Notes under the pieces: model-generated
Database searches by the model: none
The model's input: only the letters and a program-made list of their open reading frames with translations
What the model was told of the DNA's origin: nothing
In this document: positions 52,345 through 61,414 of the stretch, in pieces
Numbering within the stretch: position 1 is the first letter of the stretch
Layout of the letters: the number at the start of each line of letters is the position of its first letter
Position numbers and translations under genes: made by a program
Origin: an uncultured Verrucomicrobiota bacterium
Lineage (GTDB): Bacteria > Verrucomicrobiota > Kiritimatiellia > CAIQIC01 > Lenti-01
NCBI GenBank assembly: GCA_937872095.1
Contig: CALMNW010000075.1
Span: forward strand, 105,686-169,685
Length of the DNA stretch: 64,000 bases
Reading direction: 5' to 3'

Positions 52345-53735
52345 ACGTGCTTCGAACCGCGTCCACGCCCCAGCTCCAGACGATCCACCGCGGCAAGGTC
52401 CGCGACAGCCTGCGCGTGGACGCGAAAACCCGCCTGCTGGTCGTCAGCGACCGCCTGTCGGCGTTCGATCGCGTGCTGGATACGCCGATCCCGCTGAAAG
52501 GCGAAGTGCTCAGCCGCCTGGCGAACTGGTGGTTTGAAAAAACGACCGACGTCGTGCCCAACCACGTGCTGCACGCCGTCGATCCCGTGGCGACGCTGGT
52601 GCGCGAAGTCGAACCGATCCGCATCGAAATGGTGGTGCGGGGCTACCTGACCGGTTCGATGGGCCGGGCCTACGCCGCGGGCGCGCGCACGTTTTGCGGC
52701 GCGGCCGTGCCGGACGGGCTCGCCCCCAACGCGCGCTTTCCACAGCCGCTGGTCACGCCGACGACCAAGGAAAAGAACGACCGCGAAATCAGCCCCGCCG
52801 AAATCGTGTCCGAAGGCTGGACGACGGCCGAACGCTACGAACAAATGCGGGACGTCGCCTTGCGCCTGTTCGAGCGCGGCACGCGCCTCCTGGCCGAGAA
52901 GGGCCTGATCCTGGTCGATACCAAGTACGAGTTCGGCCTGCTGGACGGCCAACTGGTCCTGATCGACGAGATCCACACGCCCGATTCCTCGCGCATGTGG
53001 GACCAGGCCGCCTACGACCGCGATCCGGTGCGGGTCGAGGCGCACGACAAGGAATACGTGCGCGCCTGGCTGCGGCAGAACCGGAAGAACGGCGAATATC
53101 CGGCCGCGCTGCCGGACGATGTCGTCCGCGAGACCACGCGGCGCTACGTCGACATCTTCGAGCGGATCACGGGCGAACAGCTGGCCGCGACGGACGAAGA
53201 TCCGCGCGCGCGGCTGGCGCGCAACCTCGCGCGGGCCGACCTGATCCGGGACGGTTTCGTGGCCATCGTGATGGGCTCGAAGGCCGATCTCGAGCACGCG
53301 AACAAGATGAAGGCCGTGATCGAAGCCCACGGGATCTTCGCGGATCTGCGCGTGGCGTCCGCGCACAAGAACGGCGAGGATCTGCCCGCGCTGGTGGCCG
53401 AGTACGATGCGGCCGTCGAACCGGGCGCGCTCATCGCCGTGGCGGGCCTCTCCAACGGCCTGGGCGGCGCCCTGGCGGCCAATTCCGCGTTGCCGGTCAT
53501 CAGTTGTCCGCCGTTCAAGGACGGGATGGACCTGCTGCTCAACCTGAATTCGTCGCTGATGATGCCCTCGCAGGTGCCGGCGATGACCGTGGTGCGGCCG
53601 CAGGAGGCGGCGCTGGCCGCGCTGCGTGCGCTGAACTTGCCGCGGCTCAAGGACCGCTTCCGCGCCGAAATCGCCGACCTGAAGGCGGGCCTGCGCCGCG
53701 CCGACGCCGAAGTCCGGGAGGCCGCCCGTGCGTAA
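52341..53735 (+). CDS. purC/purE: Fused SAICAR synthetase - AIR carboxylase (PAICS-like)
   Basis: 464 aa, ATGA overlap with purQ. Residues 1 to about 300 are PurC (GKVRDSLRV; VVSDRLSAFD; EMVVRGYLTGSMGRAY; LVDTKYEFGL; IDEIHTPDSSR), which joins aspartate to CAIR with ATP (step 7). Residues about 305-464 are PurE (VAIVMGSKADLEHANKM; RVASAHKNGEDL; AVAGLSNGLGG; PVISCPPFKDG), which carboxylates AIR (step 6). The SAHK, SNGLG and VISCPP motifs are those of class II AIR carboxylases of animals and treponemes, which use CO2 directly and need no PurK; class I enzymes have SAHRTP and AAHLPG. The domain order is that of animal PAICS. The frame is continuous across the join. Confidence 0.93.
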   Translation: MNVLRTASTPQLQTIHRGKVRDSLRVDAKTRLLVVSDRLSAFDRVLDTPIPLKGEVLSRLANWWFEKTTDVVPNHVLHAVDPVATLVREVEPIRIEMVVRGYLTGSMGRAYAAGARTFCGAAVPDGLAPNARFPQPLVTPTTKEKNDREISPAEIVSEGWTTAERYEQMRDVALRLFERGTRLLAEKGLILVDTKYEFGLLDGQLVLIDEIHTPDSSRMWDQAAYDRDPVRVEAHDKEYVRAWLRQNRKNGEYPAALPDDVVRETTRRYVDIFERITGEQLAATDEDPRARLARNLARADLIRDGFVAIVMGSKADLEHANKMKAVIEAHGIFADLRVASAHKNGEDLPALVAEYDAAVEPGALIAVAGLSNGLGGALAANSALPVISCPPFKDGMDLLLNLNSSLMMPSQVPAMTVVRPQEAALAALRALNLPRLKDRFRAEIADLKAGLRRADAEVREAARA

Positions 53736-55086
53736 AGAAATTTCGCCTCTCGACGGCCGCTACGCCGACAAGCTCGGCGAGCTCGCGGAGCTGTTCTGCG
53801 AGCAGGCGCTGATGCGCCGCCGCTGCTTCGTCGAACTGGCCTATCTGGAGGCGCTGGCGGACACGGGCCGGTTCTTCGCGCTCGACGCCGCGGAACGCGC
53901 GGCGATCCGGAAGGAGCGGGAGTCCTTCGGCGACCGCGACTACGAAAACGTCAAGCGCCACGAGGCGCGGACGGCCCACGACGTCATGGCGTGCGTGGAG
54001 CACCTGCGCGAGCGCTTCCCGGCGCGCGCGGAGTGGGTCCACTTCGCCCTGACGTCCGAAGACGTCAACAACCTGGCCTACAGCCTGATCTTCCGGGAGT
54101 ACGCCGAAAGGCTCCAGCGGCCCCTGCTGGAAAGCGTGATCCGCAAGCTGCTGGAACTGGCCGAACGCTGGGAGGCCGCGCCGTTTCCCGCCAAGACCCA
54201 CGGCCAGCCGGCGTCGCCGTCGACGGCGGGCAAAGAACTGGCGGTCTTCGCGGCGCGCCTCGCGCGGCAATACGGCCAGCTGAAGGCCTTCCGCTTCCGC
54301 GGCAAGCTGAACGGCGCGACCGGCAACTGGTCGGCGTTCGCCGCGGCGGACCCGGATTTCGATTGGATCGCGTTTTCGCGGCGGTTCGTCGAATCGCTCG
54401 GCCTGGAATTCAATCCGACCACCACGCAGATCGAAGACCACGACGCGTGGAGCGAATGGTTTTCCATCGTGCGGCGGGCCAACGTGATCCTGCTCGATCT
54501 CGACGTGGACGTCTGGGAATATGTTTCGCGCGGCTACTTCGGGCAGCGGAAGAAGGCGGGCGAGGTGGGGTCGTCCACGATGCCGCACAAGATCAATCCG
54601 ATTAAGTTCGAAAACAGCGAGGGCAACCTCGTGCTGGCCGACAGCCTGCTGTCCACCCTGTCCGAACGGCTTTGCCATTCGCGCATGCAGCGCGATTTGT
54701 CCGACAGCACGGTGGTGCGGAACGTGGGCGTGGCGCTGGCGCATTCGCATCTGGCCTGGCAGGAGACCCTGGCCGGGCTGGGGCGCATCGAACTCGACGC
54801 GGCGGCCTGCCGCGCCGAACTGGAACGCGAGCCGCAGCTGCTGGCCGAGCCCTACCAGATCGTGCTGCGCCGCGCGGGCCGCAAGGACGCCTACGACCAG
54901 CTGAAAGAACTGACCCGCGGCCGCGCGGTGGCGCTGGACGATTTCCACCGGTTGTTGGATGCGTGCGGTATCGACGAGTCCCTGAAAGCGCGCCTGCGGG
55001 CGCTGGACGTGCCCGGTTACGTCGGGCTAGCGCCGCGCGTCTGCCGCGCGGCGCTGACCGCCGCGGAAAAGGAGCTGGAGTCGTGA
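53728..55086 (+). CDS. purB: Adenylosuccinate lyase
   Basis: 452 aa from a GTG start overlapping the purC/E stop by 8 bases. It cleaves SAICAR to AICAR (step 8) and adenylosuccinate to AMP. Visible are SPLDGRYADKLGELAELF, HFALTSEDVNNLAYSL, KTHGQPASPSTAGKE, the fumarase-family signature GSSTMPHKINPIKFEN with the catalytic Ser loop, and HSRMQRDLSDSTVVRN. The layout matches the E. coli-type PurB. The stop overlaps the purD start (GTGA at 55083-55086). Confidence 0.97.
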   Translation: MRKEISPLDGRYADKLGELAELFCEQALMRRRCFVELAYLEALADTGRFFALDAAERAAIRKERESFGDRDYENVKRHEARTAHDVMACVEHLRERFPARAEWVHFALTSEDVNNLAYSLIFREYAERLQRPLLESVIRKLLELAERWEAAPFPAKTHGQPASPSTAGKELAVFAARLARQYGQLKAFRFRGKLNGATGNWSAFAAADPDFDWIAFSRRFVESLGLEFNPTTTQIEDHDAWSEWFSIVRRANVILLDLDVDVWEYVSRGYFGQRKKAGEVGSSTMPHKINPIKFENSEGNLVLADSLLSTLSERLCHSRMQRDLSDSTVVRNVGVALAHSHLAWQETLAGLGRIELDAAACRAELEREPQLLAEPYQIVLRRAGRKDAYDQLKELTRGRAVALDDFHRLLDACGIDESLKARLRALDVPGYVGLAPRVCRAALTAAEKELES

Positions 55087-56321
55087 AGATCGCCGTCATC
55101 GGTCGCGGCGGCCGCGAGCACGCCTTGGCCTGGAAGCTGGCGCAGGACGCCGGCGCGGAAAACGTCTTTTGCCTGCCCGGCAACGGCGGGACGGCGAACA
55201 ACCGGCCGATCGCGGAGCACGATTTCGCGGGCATCCGGAGCTTCTGCGAAACCGAAGGCATCGAACTCGTCGTGGTCGGGCCCGAGGCGCCGCTGGCGCG
55301 GGGCCTCGTGGATCTTCTGTCTTCGGGGAAATTCCGCGTGTTCGGGCCGACGCGCGCGGCGGCGCGGCTGGAAAGCTCCAAGACCTGGGCCAAGCAGTTC
55401 ATGCAGCGCCACGGCATCGCCACCGCGGACGGCGCGTTTTTCGAGTCCGTGCGCGCGGCGACGGAACACGTGCGGACGCGGCGCGACGGCCTCGTGGTGA
55501 AGTACAGCGGCCTGGCCGCGGGCAAGGGCGTGTTCGTGTGCCCCGACCCGGCGGAAGCGCTGGCGGCCTTGAAGGAAATCGGGCGCCGCCACGGGCCGAA
55601 CGCGCCCATCGTGGTCGAAGAACTGCTGGAGGGTCCCGAAGTGTCCGTGATGGGCGTGGTTTCCGGGGCGTCGATCCAGTTGTTCCCGACTTCGCGCGAC
55701 CACAAGCGCCTGCTGGACGGCGATCGCGGCCCGAACACGGGCGGCATGGGCGCCTACGCGCCGGTGCCGGACGTCGATGCGGCGCTGCTGGGTGAAATCC
55801 GGCGGACGATCGTGGAGCCGACACTGCAAGGCCTGGCCGCGGAAGGCCTCGCCTATCGCGGCTTCCTCTACTTCGGCCTGATGCTGACCGCCGCCGGTCC
55901 GAAACTGCTGGAATACAACGCGCGCCTGGGCGATCCGGAAACGGAAGTGCTGCTGCCCGCGCTGGACGGCCCCTTGCTGCCGACGCTGTTGGCCAGCTTC
56001 GACGGCACGCTGGACCGGCACCCCTTCGCGTTCAAGACGGGCACGGTCGTCGACGTCGTGCTGGCGGCGGGGGGCTATCCCGGCGACGCGCGCACGGGCG
56101 TGCCGATTTCCGGCGCCGATGCCGCCGACGCGCTGGTGTTCCATGCGGGCACCGAAATCCGCAACGGCGCGCTGACGGTGGCCGGCGGCCGCGTGCTGAA
56201 CGTGGTGGCGCACGGCGCGGATCTGGCCGCCGCGCGGAAAAAAGCCTACGCCGCGTGCGAGAAAATCCATTTCGACGGAATGCAATACCGCACCGACATC
56301 GGCGGGAGGACGCCGGCATGA
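55083..56321 (+). CDS. purD: Phosphoribosylamine-glycine ligase
   Basis: 412 aa from a GTG start overlapping the purB stop. It makes GAR from phosphoribosylamine, glycine and ATP (step 2). ATP-grasp marks are IGRGGREHALAWKLAQ, VVGPEAPLARGLVD, VVKYSGLAAGKGVFVC, EELLEGPEVSVMGVVSG, RDHKRLLDGDRGPNTGGMGAYAP and LEYNARLGDPETEVLLP. Normal length. ATGA overlap with purN. Confidence 0.97.
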   Translation: MKIAVIGRGGREHALAWKLAQDAGAENVFCLPGNGGTANNRPIAEHDFAGIRSFCETEGIELVVVGPEAPLARGLVDLLSSGKFRVFGPTRAAARLESSKTWAKQFMQRHGIATADGAFFESVRAATEHVRTRRDGLVVKYSGLAAGKGVFVCPDPAEALAALKEIGRRHGPNAPIVVEELLEGPEVSVMGVVSGASIQLFPTSRDHKRLLDGDRGPNTGGMGAYAPVPDVDAALLGEIRRTIVEPTLQGLAAEGLAYRGFLYFGLMLTAAGPKLLEYNARLGDPETEVLLPALDGPLLPTLLASFDGTLDRHPFAFKTGTVVDVVLAAGGYPGDARTGVPISGADAADALVFHAGTEIRNGALTVAGGRVLNVVAHGADLAAARKKAYAACEKIHFDGMQYRTDIGGRTPA

Positions 56322-56917
56322 TCCCGCGCGTGGCCATCCTGATTTCCGGGCGCGGCAGCAACATGGTCGCGCTGGTCCAGGCGGCGCAAAACGGCGTTCT
56401 GGCCGGGCGCTGCGAAATCGCCGCCGTGATCTCCAGCCGGCCCGCCGCGCCGGGGCTGGAACGGGCGCGCGAGCTGGGGATCGAGACCTTCGCGCTGGAT
56501 GCTCGTCGATTGACCAAAGACGCCTACGACGCCGCTCTGCTGGCGGTGCTGGAAAACTGCCGCGCCGACGCCGTCGCGCTGGCCGGCTATCTGCGCCTGC
56601 TTTCGCCGCGCGTCGTGGCGCGCTACCGCGGGCGCATCCTGAACGTGCACCCGGCCGACACGGCGCGACACCAAGGGCTTCACGGCTACGAATGGGCGTT
56701 CGACCAGCGCCTGCCGGCGACGAAGATCACGGTGCATCTCGTGGACGAAGGCCTCGACACGGGTCGGGTGCTCGCGCAGCGGGAAGTGAATCTGCGCGGC
56801 GCGGAAACGCTCGCGGAAGTCGAGCGGCGCGGCCTCGCCGTCGAACACGCATTGTACCCCGAAACGCTGAAGGCGTTTCTGGACGAGAACGGACGGAAAA
56901 CATGTGCGGCATCCTAG
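56318..56917 (+). CDS. purN: Phosphoribosylglycinamide formyltransferase
   Basis: 199 aa with GGGAGGA before the ATG at 56318, overlapping the purD stop. It formylates GAR with 10-formyl-tetrahydrofolate (step 3). Active-site marks are ILISGRGSNMVAL (phosphate loop), the catalytic Asn and His in LNVHPADT, and the Asp in VDEGLDTGRVLAQ. The stretch after NVHP differs from the common NIHPSLLP, but the catalytic residues are present. Its end overlaps purF by 16 bases. Confidence 0.95.
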   Translation: MIPRVAILISGRGSNMVALVQAAQNGVLAGRCEIAAVISSRPAAPGLERARELGIETFALDARRLTKDAYDAALLAVLENCRADAVALAGYLRLLSPRVVARYRGRILNVHPADTARHQGLHGYEWAFDQRLPATKITVHLVDEGLDTGRVLAQREVNLRGAETLAEVERRGLAVEHALYPETLKAFLDENGRKTCAAS

Positions 56918-58335
56918 GAATCATCGGGCACGACGACATCGCCGGGACGCTGCTGGAAGGCATGACCGCCATCCAGCACCGCGGCCAGGACGCCGCCGGC
57001 ATCGTCACCTTCAACCACCGCTTCCACCTGCACAAGGCGGACGGCCTAGTGGGGCAGGCCTTCAAGAAAGTCGATCTGGCGCGCTTTTCGGGCAAAATCG
57101 GTCTGGGGCACGTGCGCTACGCCACGCAAGGCTCGACCGACGTGCTGGATGCCCAGCCGACGGTGGTGATGTATCCCTTCGGCCTGGCGATGGTCCACAA
57201 CGGCAACGTCGTCAATTTCCGGCAGCTCAAGCAGTCGTTGTGCGAGGATCGCCACCGCCTGCTGGACACCTCCAACGACGTGGCCCTGATCCTGTACGCG
57301 CTGGCGGCGGCGCTGGAGACCAAGAACCTGCAGAACCTGACGCCCGACGACATCTTCGATTCGGTGCGGACGGTTCAGGAGCAGGTGCAGGGCGCGTATT
57401 CGGCGCTGACGATCATCGCCGGACACGGCCTGCTGGCCTTCGCGGATCCGCACGGCATCCGGCCGCTGGTGCTGGGGCGCAAGTACACCGACCGCGGCAT
57501 GGTCTACGCGTTCGCGTCGGAAACCGATTGCTTCGACTACCTCGGCTTCGAGACCGTGCGCGACCTCCAGCCCGGCGAGGCCGTGCTGATCGACGGCGAC
57601 GGCCAGGTGCACAGCCGAATCTGCCGCGCGGAAAAGCAGGCGTTCTGCATTTTCGAATACATCTATTTCGCGCGCGAGGATTCGGTGATCCAGGGCCGGC
57701 TGGTGGCGACCGAGCGCGTGCGCATCGGCCGGCAACTGGCGGAACAAGTGAAAAAGGCGGGGCTGCAACCGGACCTCGTGATCGACGTGCCGTCGTCGGC
57801 CTATTTCTTCGCGTCGGGCATGGCCGAAGCGCTGGGCGTGCCCTACCGGCGCGGGCTGGCGAAGAACAACCACGTGGGCCGCAGCTTCATCGTGCCGACC
57901 CAGGCGCGGCGCGAGCAGATCGTGCGCCAGAAGCTCAACCCCCTGAAAGACGTCGTGCGCGGCAAGAAGGTGGCGGTGGTAGACGACTCCATCGTGCGCG
58001 GCACGACGTCGAAGCACATCGTGAAGCTGCTGCGCGAGAGCGGCGCCGTCGAAATCTACTTCGTCTCCGCCGCGCCGCCGATCGTCTGTCCCTGCATCTA
58101 CGGCATCGACATGTCGGTCAAGCGCGAGATCATCGCCGCGCACTACGATCCCAAGCAGATCGCGCATTATCTCGAGGCCGACGCGGTGATCTACCAGTCG
58201 CTCGCCGACCTCCGCGCGCTCTACCGGGACCTGCCGTGCTGCTACGCGTGCTTCTCGGGCGAATATCCCACCGGCGCGTCGGAGGAACTGCTGAAGCAGA
58301 TCGAACAGGAGAAGGAATGCTCGACCCGAAACTAG
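56902..58335 (+). CDS. purF: Amidophosphoribosyltransferase
   Basis: 477 aa. It makes phosphoribosylamine from PRPP and glutamine, the first step of the pathway and the usual feedback point. The N-terminal nucleophile Cys2 follows the ATG (MCGILGIIGHDD). Glutaminase marks are IQHRGQDAAGI, GHVRYATQGS and MVHNGNVVNF. The PRTase half has FEYIYFAREDS, VPSSAYFFASG and the PRPP loop VAVVDDSIVRGTTSKHIV. There is no propeptide, as in E. coli-type PurF, while Cys-rich CPCIYGIDM and CCYACFSGEYP resemble the iron-sulfur-ligand Cys of the Bacillus type. Overlaps guaA by 19 bases. Confidence 0.97.
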   Translation: MCGILGIIGHDDIAGTLLEGMTAIQHRGQDAAGIVTFNHRFHLHKADGLVGQAFKKVDLARFSGKIGLGHVRYATQGSTDVLDAQPTVVMYPFGLAMVHNGNVVNFRQLKQSLCEDRHRLLDTSNDVALILYALAAALETKNLQNLTPDDIFDSVRTVQEQVQGAYSALTIIAGHGLLAFADPHGIRPLVLGRKYTDRGMVYAFASETDCFDYLGFETVRDLQPGEAVLIDGDGQVHSRICRAEKQAFCIFEYIYFAREDSVIQGRLVATERVRIGRQLAEQVKKAGLQPDLVIDVPSSAYFFASGMAEALGVPYRRGLAKNNHVGRSFIVPTQARREQIVRQKLNPLKDVVRGKKVAVVDDSIVRGTTSKHIVKLLRESGAVEIYFVSAAPPIVCPCIYGIDMSVKREIIAAHYDPKQIAHYLEADAVIYQSLADLRALYRDLPCCYACFSGEYPTGASEELLKQIEQEKECSTRN

Positions 58336-60128
58336 ATACCATCGCCGTTCTCGATTTCGGCGGCCAGTACGCGCACCTGATCGCGAACCGCGTGCGCGCG
58401 CTCGGCGTCTATTGCGTCGTGCAGGCGCCCGAAGATTTCCGGGCGGGGGCGGGCGCGCCGGCGGGCCTGATCCTCTCCGGCGGGCCGCAGTCGGTCACCG
58501 ACGAGCACGTGCGCTTGATGCGCGCGCGGCTGGCGGGTTACGGCAATCCGATCCTCGGCATCTGTTTCGGGCACCAATTGCTGGCGAAACTATACGGCGG
58601 CCGCTTGGCGCACGGGAGCGAACGGCAATACGGGCCCACGCCGATCCATTGCGATCCGTCCGCGGAACTTTTCTTGGGGCTGCCGACCGAACAGACGGTT
58701 TGGATGAGCCACGGCGACCACGTCGCGGAACTGCCGCCGCGCTTCCGCGCGACGGCCGCGGCGGAAAACTGCGCCGTTGCGGCCTACGAGGCGGACCTGC
58801 GGCCCATCTACGGCGTGCAATTCCATCCCGAAGTCGTGCACACGCCGCACGGCAACGCGATCCTGCGGAATTTTCTGACGACGTGCCGCATCCGCACGCC
58901 ATGGGTGGCGGAAGGCATGCGGCGCCGGGTCGTCGAACAGACCCGGGCCGCCGCCGGCGACGCTGCGCTCTTCCTGCTGGTGTCCGGCGGCGTCGATTCG
59001 CTGGTGACCCTGCAGGTCTGCATCGAAGCCGTCGGCCCGGAACGCGTGCGATCGCTGCACGTGGACACGGGCCTGATGCGCCTGGGCGAATCCGACGACA
59101 TTCTGAAGTTCCTGGCCGCCGAAGGCTTCCAAAACATCGAGATCGAACGCGCCGAGGCGCGGTTCCTGCGCGAATTGGCCGGCGTCGCCGATCCCGAGCA
59201 AAAGCGCGCGATCATCGGCCGCCTGTTCGTCGAGGTCCTGCGCGAGAAGCTGCAAAAACTCGATCTGGGCGAAAACTGGAAGCTGGTACAGGGCACAATC
59301 TATCCCGACACCATCGAAAGCGGCGGCACGAAAAACGCGGCGAAGATCAAGACCCACCACAACCGCGTGCCGGAAATCCAGGCCATGATCGACCGGGGCC
59401 TCGTCGTCGAGCCCCTGCGCGACCTCTACAAGGACGAAGTGCGCCTCTTGGGCCGCGAGCTGGGCCTGCCGCAGCCGCTGCTCGACCGCCATCCGTTTCC
59501 CGGGCCCGGCCTCGGCATCCGGTTGCTGTGCCACGACGGTTCCGCCGCTGCGCCGGCCGCGTTCGCCGATGCGCCGCGGCTCGAGACGGAACTGGCCAAA
59601 GTCGGTTTGCGTGGCCGCATCCTGCCGGTGAAGAGCGTCGGCGTGCAGGGCGACGAACGGTCCTACCGCCATCCCGCCGTCGTCTGGAGCCCGGACGGCC
59701 GCTGGCCGGCCTGGCCAGAGCTGAACGCGCTGGCCAACCGGCTCGTCAACGAACTGGCCGACATCAACCGCGTCGTGATCGCCCTCGACGACCTGTCGCG
59801 GACGGAATTCGCGCTGCGCGAAACCTTCGTCGACCGCGCCGGCCTCGACCGGCTGCGGGAGGTGGACGCGCGTCTCCAGCGCCGCCTGGCGCGCTTCCCG
59901 GAAATCTGGCAGGCGCCGGTCATCGCGCTGCCGCTGTTCGACGCGGCCGGCAATCAGGCCTTCGTGCTCCGGCCGGTCTGCTCGCGGGACGCCATGACGG
60001 CCGACGTCTATCCGATCGATTTCGGCCTGCTGGCGAAACTGGCCCGCGAGACGCGCGCCGTGCCCGGCGCCGGCGCGCTCTTCTACGACGTCACCACCAA
60101 ACCCCCGGGGACCATCGAATGGGAATGA
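58317..60128 (+). CDS. guaA: GMP synthetase, glutamine-hydrolysing, eukaryote-like long form
   Basis: 603 aa, longer than typical bacterial GuaA (about 510-525). It aminates XMP to GMP. The glutaminase has Cys83 in LGICFGHQLL and VQFHPEVVH; the ATP pyrophosphatase P-loop is LVSGGVDSLVTLQ at about residue 221, followed by HPFPGPGLGIRLLC. The C-terminal dimer part is not the short bacterial one: VKSVGVQGDERSYRHP, an insertion of about 90 residues, and YDVTTKPPGTIEWE resemble the animal enzyme. AGGAGAAGGA precedes the ATG at 58317, inside the end of purF. Confidence 0.95.
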   Translation: MLDPKLDTIAVLDFGGQYAHLIANRVRALGVYCVVQAPEDFRAGAGAPAGLILSGGPQSVTDEHVRLMRARLAGYGNPILGICFGHQLLAKLYGGRLAHGSERQYGPTPIHCDPSAELFLGLPTEQTVWMSHGDHVAELPPRFRATAAAENCAVAAYEADLRPIYGVQFHPEVVHTPHGNAILRNFLTTCRIRTPWVAEGMRRRVVEQTRAAAGDAALFLLVSGGVDSLVTLQVCIEAVGPERVRSLHVDTGLMRLGESDDILKFLAAEGFQNIEIERAEARFLRELAGVADPEQKRAIIGRLFVEVLREKLQKLDLGENWKLVQGTIYPDTIESGGTKNAAKIKTHHNRVPEIQAMIDRGLVVEPLRDLYKDEVRLLGRELGLPQPLLDRHPFPGPGLGIRLLCHDGSAAAPAAFADAPRLETELAKVGLRGRILPVKSVGVQGDERSYRHPAVVWSPDGRWPAWPELNALANRLVNELADINRVVIALDDLSRTEFALRETFVDRAGLDRLREVDARLQRRLARFPEIWQAPVIALPLFDAAGNQAFVLRPVCSRDAMTADVYPIDFGLLAKLARETRAVPGAGALFYDVTTKPPGTIEWE

Positions 60129-61414
60129 AGTTCCAGATCGACGACGCCTGCTGGCTGGGCGACGACGGGTGGTTCCACCGCGGAACGATCCGGATCGCCA
60201 ACGACCGCATCGCGAAGCTGGAAAGCGATTATGCTTCCGACGCGCCCAGCGGCGACGAGATCGTCGTGCCGGGGCTGATCGACGCGCACGTGCATCTGCG
60301 CGAGCCGGGCCAGGCCTACAAGGAAGGCATCGCCAACGGCACGGTTGCGGCGCTGAAGGGCGGCGCAACCACGGTGCTGGACATGCCCAACAACCGGCCG
60401 CCCATCGCGACTCGCGCGCTGTTCGAGCAAAAGCGCGCGCTGTTCGCGCGCAAATCGCGGGTCAACTACGGCCTCTTCTGGCAGACGACGGACGGCGGCG
60501 CGCCGGCGCCGGAAACCGCCGCGGGCGCGAAAATCTACATGGCGCAGTCGTCGAGCCTGCCCGCGATCGGCAACGCCGACGCGCTGGCGCGGATTTTCCG
60601 CGTCCAGGATCTCGTCGTGGTCCACGCCGAGGACGAGCGGGAATTTTTCCACGGTGTGGAAAAAAGTTTTCCACACCGTGGAAAACTTTCGCATCACCTG
60701 CGCCGGCCGCGGGCGGCGGTCTCGGCGGCGCTGAAGAGCATCGAGACGGCGTTGCGGAAAACGCCGGCGAAGGCGCGGCCGCGGCTGGTCGTCGCCCATT
60801 GCGGCACCGTGGACGAGATCGAGTGGGTCCGGAAGATGAAGCGTGCCGGCTACGACGTGTGGGCGGAGACTTGCCCGCATTATTTCCTGCTGACCGAGGA
60901 GGATTATCTCCGGCGGGGCGCCGCGTTGCAGGTGAATCCGCCGCTGCGCACTGAGGAAGATCGAGCCGCGATATTCGAAGCCGTGAAGAATGGCGGCATC
61001 GATTTCGTCTCGACCGACCATGCGCCGCACGCGCCGGCGGAGAAGGCGGGGGAAAACCCGCCGTCGGGCATCGCGGGCCTCGAATGGCTGGGACCGATCC
61101 TGTTGACGCTCGCGAAGCGCGGCGAAATTTCGTGGAAGCGCTATCTGGAGATTTCCGGCCAAAACGCCGCGCGGTGTTTCGGAATCGAAGCGCGCGGCGG
61201 CATCCGGGCGGGCGATTGGGCGGATCTGGCTTTCGTCGCGTTCGGCAAGGCGGCGAAGGGCGTGCGGGAAAAAATCGCGACGCGCGCGAAATTCCGCCCG
61301 TACGAGGAGTTCGATTTCGCCGCGCGCGTGCGGGCGACGATGGTCAACGGGCAAATCGCTTGGAGCAATGGCCGCGCGCGTTCCGGCGTGCGCGGCCGGG
61401 AGGTGTTCGCATGA
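60125..61414 (+). CDS. pyrC: Dihydroorotase, with an in-frame palindromic insertion
   Basis: 429 aa; the start at 60125 overlaps the guaA stop (ATGA), and 60119 is also possible. It closes carbamoyl aspartate to dihydroorotate (step 3 of UMP synthesis). Metal ligands are visible: DAHVHLREPG, the Lys in GAKIYM, HAEDE, VVAHCGT and VSTDHAPHAP, so it should be active. Right after HAEDEREF the sequence FHGVEKSFPHRGKLSHH is encoded by two tandem copies of a 19-base palindrome (60645-60685), in frame and replacing part of a surface helix region. It is followed by pyrE with ATGA overlap. Confidence 0.94.
   Translation: MKFQIDDACWLGDDGWFHRGTIRIANDRIAKLESDYASDAPSGDEIVVPGLIDAHVHLREPGQAYKEGIANGTVAALKGGATTVLDMPNNRPPIATRALFEQKRALFARKSRVNYGLFWQTTDGGAPAPETAAGAKIYMAQSSSLPAIGNADALARIFRVQDLVVVHAEDEREFFHGVEKSFPHRGKLSHHLRRPRAAVSAALKSIETALRKTPAKARPRLVVAHCGTVDEIEWVRKMKRAGYDVWAETCPHYFLLTEEDYLRRGAALQVNPPLRTEEDRAAIFEAVKNGGIDFVSTDHAPHAPAEKAGENPPSGIAGLEWLGPILLTLAKRGEISWKRYLEISGQNAARCFGIEARGGIRAGDWADLAFVAFGKAAKGVREKIATRAKFRPYEEFDFAARVRATMVNGQIAWSNGRARSGVRGREVFA
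60645..60685. repeat. Tandem palindromic element inside pyrC
   Basis: Two copies of TTTTCCACnnnGTGGAAAA (60645-60663 with GGT in the centre, 60667-60685 with ACC) are separated by three bases. Each copy is a palindrome, and the two copies are perfect reverse complements of each other, giving 19-bp arms with a 3-base loop. The composition is unlike the surrounding GC-rich coding DNA, yet the reading frame is kept. Confidence 0.9.

Noticed and set aside
53222..53260. Possible frameshift joining separate purC and purE
   Set aside because: The reading frame is continuous and the junction has no start codon with a ribosome site; the fusion matches known PAICS architecture.
60645..60685. Terminator or DnaA-box cluster within pyrC
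   Set aside because: The hairpin is followed by ACTTTCGC, not a T-run, and lies inside an active reading frame; the sequence does not match a DnaA box (TTATNCACA).
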